NCBI GenBank assembly: GCA_014874235.1
Contig: JACWAC010000088.1
Coordinates: 1 to 5,460 of the forward strand
DNA from: Thermoplasmatales archaeon
GTDB lineage: Archaea > Thermoplasmatota > Thermoplasmata > Thermoplasmatales > GCA-001856825
Reading direction: 5' to 3'
DNA: 5,460 bases
Under the pieces are notes generated by a model. It had not been told where the DNA came from, searched no databases, and saw only the letters and a program-made list of their open reading frames with translations. The number at the start of each line of letters is the position of its first letter. Position 1 is the first letter of the stretch. Shown piece by piece: positions 4,612 through 5,460 of this stretch. The position numbers and the translations under genes are program-made.

Positions 4612-5460
4612 TTAGACTTTCAACTGCTTCTTTGGCGGCTTCTCTTGCCTTGGTCTCTTTCTTCTGACGGTCACGTCATAGTAGATGAACGACAGAACTC
4701 CGATCGCGACCACTATACCGCCGACGAGAGCCGGAAGTTTCCATGCTGCCTGTGCGACTGAAATCGCCTTTATCTTTGCCACATTTGTGTTGAAGAACGT
4801 TGGCTGACTAACAGCGTGGACCGTTATGTTCATCGAATAGCTGCCCGAAGTTGGAGGAACCACTGATACCGTAACGTTCGCGGACTTATTTGACGTGAGA
4901 TTTGTGAAGGTCTCATTCTTGACCAACTTGTTCCCGATCTTGACAGTTACATAGTACGTTGAGGCAGTAGATATACCCACGTTCTTGAGATCTAGCGTCA
5001 GGACGGATGAGGCGCCCTCTACGAAGCTCTTTGGATAAGTTACGTTCATTATCTCAATCTCTGGACCAACCGCTTGTACAATAAGACTCTTTGAGTTTGA
5101 TCCGGAGTTGTTTGACTGATCCGTCACTTTCAGTTTAATGCTGAATGTGCCATATTCTAGGAAATCGACCTTGAGAGTGGAGTTGTTCGAAGAAGAACTG
5201 TATACCTTGTAATCGACGCTGGGCTTTGCCACGGTGCCGTTTGAATAGGTGAAGTACCATGTGTAGTTTACTATGTGACCCCCATTAGGCGCAAAAGAGC
5301 CCGTCGACTCTAAAGTGACGTTCTGTCCCTGTTTAATTGATGAGATCGTAGCGGTGGACGAGGAGTTGACGAATTTCAGGTTTGCAATTGGAGGCGTTGT
5401 GTCGTTCACGTGGATAGTCAGGCTTACATTGAAGCTGTTTCCAACTCCGTTCTTTATAGT
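4612..5460 (-). CDS. C-terminal part of a PKD/CARDB-type membrane-anchored surface glycoprotein (N-terminus outside window)
   Basis: The frame stays open to the window edge at 5460, so about 282 C-terminal codons are visible and the true start is outside; the GTG at 5409 is internal. In order the protein shows a PKD-like beta-sandwich (about 5400-5075: TGSFAPNGGHIVNYTWYF, then EYGTFSIKLKVTD) and a CARDB-like domain (about 5065-4785: PEIEIMNVTYP, LTLDLKNVG, then SGSYSMNITVHA). One membrane helix follows (about 4737-4669), then a strongly basic tail RRKRPRQEKPPKKQLKV. This topology places the beta domains outside the cell and the tail in the cytoplasm. Fifteen Asn-X-Ser/Thr sequons are visible, consistent with heavy N-glycosylation, as expected for an archaeal envelope protein. 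Such domains usually mediate adhesion or present a partner domain; the N-terminal part that would reveal the specific role is missing. Confidence 0.85.
   Translation of the reverse strand, partial: TIKNGVGNSFNVSLTIHVNDTTPPIANLKFVNSSSTATISSIKQGQNVTLESTGSFAPNGGHIVNYTWYFTYSNGTVAKPSVDYKVYSSSSNNSTLKVDFLEYGTFSIKLKVTDQSNNSGSNSKSLIVQAVGPEIEIMNVTYPKSFVEGASSVLTLDLKNVGISTASTYYVTVKIGNKLVKNETFTNLTSNKSANVTVSVVPPTSGSYSMNITVHAVSQPTFFNTNVAKIKAISVAQAAWKLPALVGGIVVAIGVLSFIYYDVTVRRKRPRQEKPPKKQLKV
4669..4737 (-). other. C-terminal transmembrane anchor with basic stop-transfer tail
   Basis: About 23 residues beginning LPALVGGIVVAIGVLSFIYY are hydrophobic. They are followed directly by RRKRPR, a positive-inside stop-transfer signal. 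This is the only hydrophobic helix in the visible part of the surface protein. Confidence 0.85.

Noticed and set aside
1..5460. CRISPR array or tandem repeat arrays
   Set aside because: No regularly spaced direct repeats were seen on reading through the window.

Overview
The window reads as archaeal DNA of moderate GC content, most likely from the Thermoplasmata or a neighbouring lineage. This is inferred from gene content and signals, not proven. The pointers are leaderless-looking starts with BRE/TATA-like boxes about 25-28 bases upstream, an arginyl-tRNA synthetase with an archaeal-style KMSTR loop, a paired-CBS protein with a C-terminal zinc ribbon, and a surface protein rich in N-glycosylation sequons with one C-terminal membrane anchor. 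I cannot name a species.

Layout. Positions 1-2050 are transcribed leftward. In transcription order they hold a 76-codon gene of unknown function (2050-1820), a CBS-pair/zinc-ribbon protein (1823-1284) coupled to it by an ATGA overlap, a tRNA-guanine transglycosylase of the bacterial (queuosine) type (1129-50), and a tRNA-Cys(GCA) that runs off the left edge (55-1). Between the CBS gene and tgt lies about 150 bp that I read as the 3' remnant of an IS200/IS605-family insertion on the opposite strand: a tnpB C-terminal tail plus the right-end hairpin. It abuts or damages both neighbours.

Positions 2051-2134 are a compact divergent promoter region. Rightward from it run a DUF72 (YecE-like) TIM-barrel gene (2135-2977) and argS (3001-4599). 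The argS promoter appears to overlap the DUF72 stop codon. argS converges on the last gene (4612 to beyond 5460, minus strand), the C-terminal part of a PKD/CARDB-type membrane-anchored surface glycoprotein. A T-rich terminator and an 11-bp perfect inverted repeat lie in the convergent junction. No gap between genes exceeds 160 bases.

Functional theme. tgt, tRNA-Cys and argS are all translation-related (tRNA modification, tRNA, tRNA charging). The CBS protein could add adenylate-nucleotide sensing. The main points of interest are the junction of the IS remnant with tgt, a bacterial-type TGT in an archaeal setting with a short N-terminus, and the overlap of the tgt stop codon with the 5' end of the tRNA. 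I saw no defence system, CRISPR array or clearly new multi-gene system.
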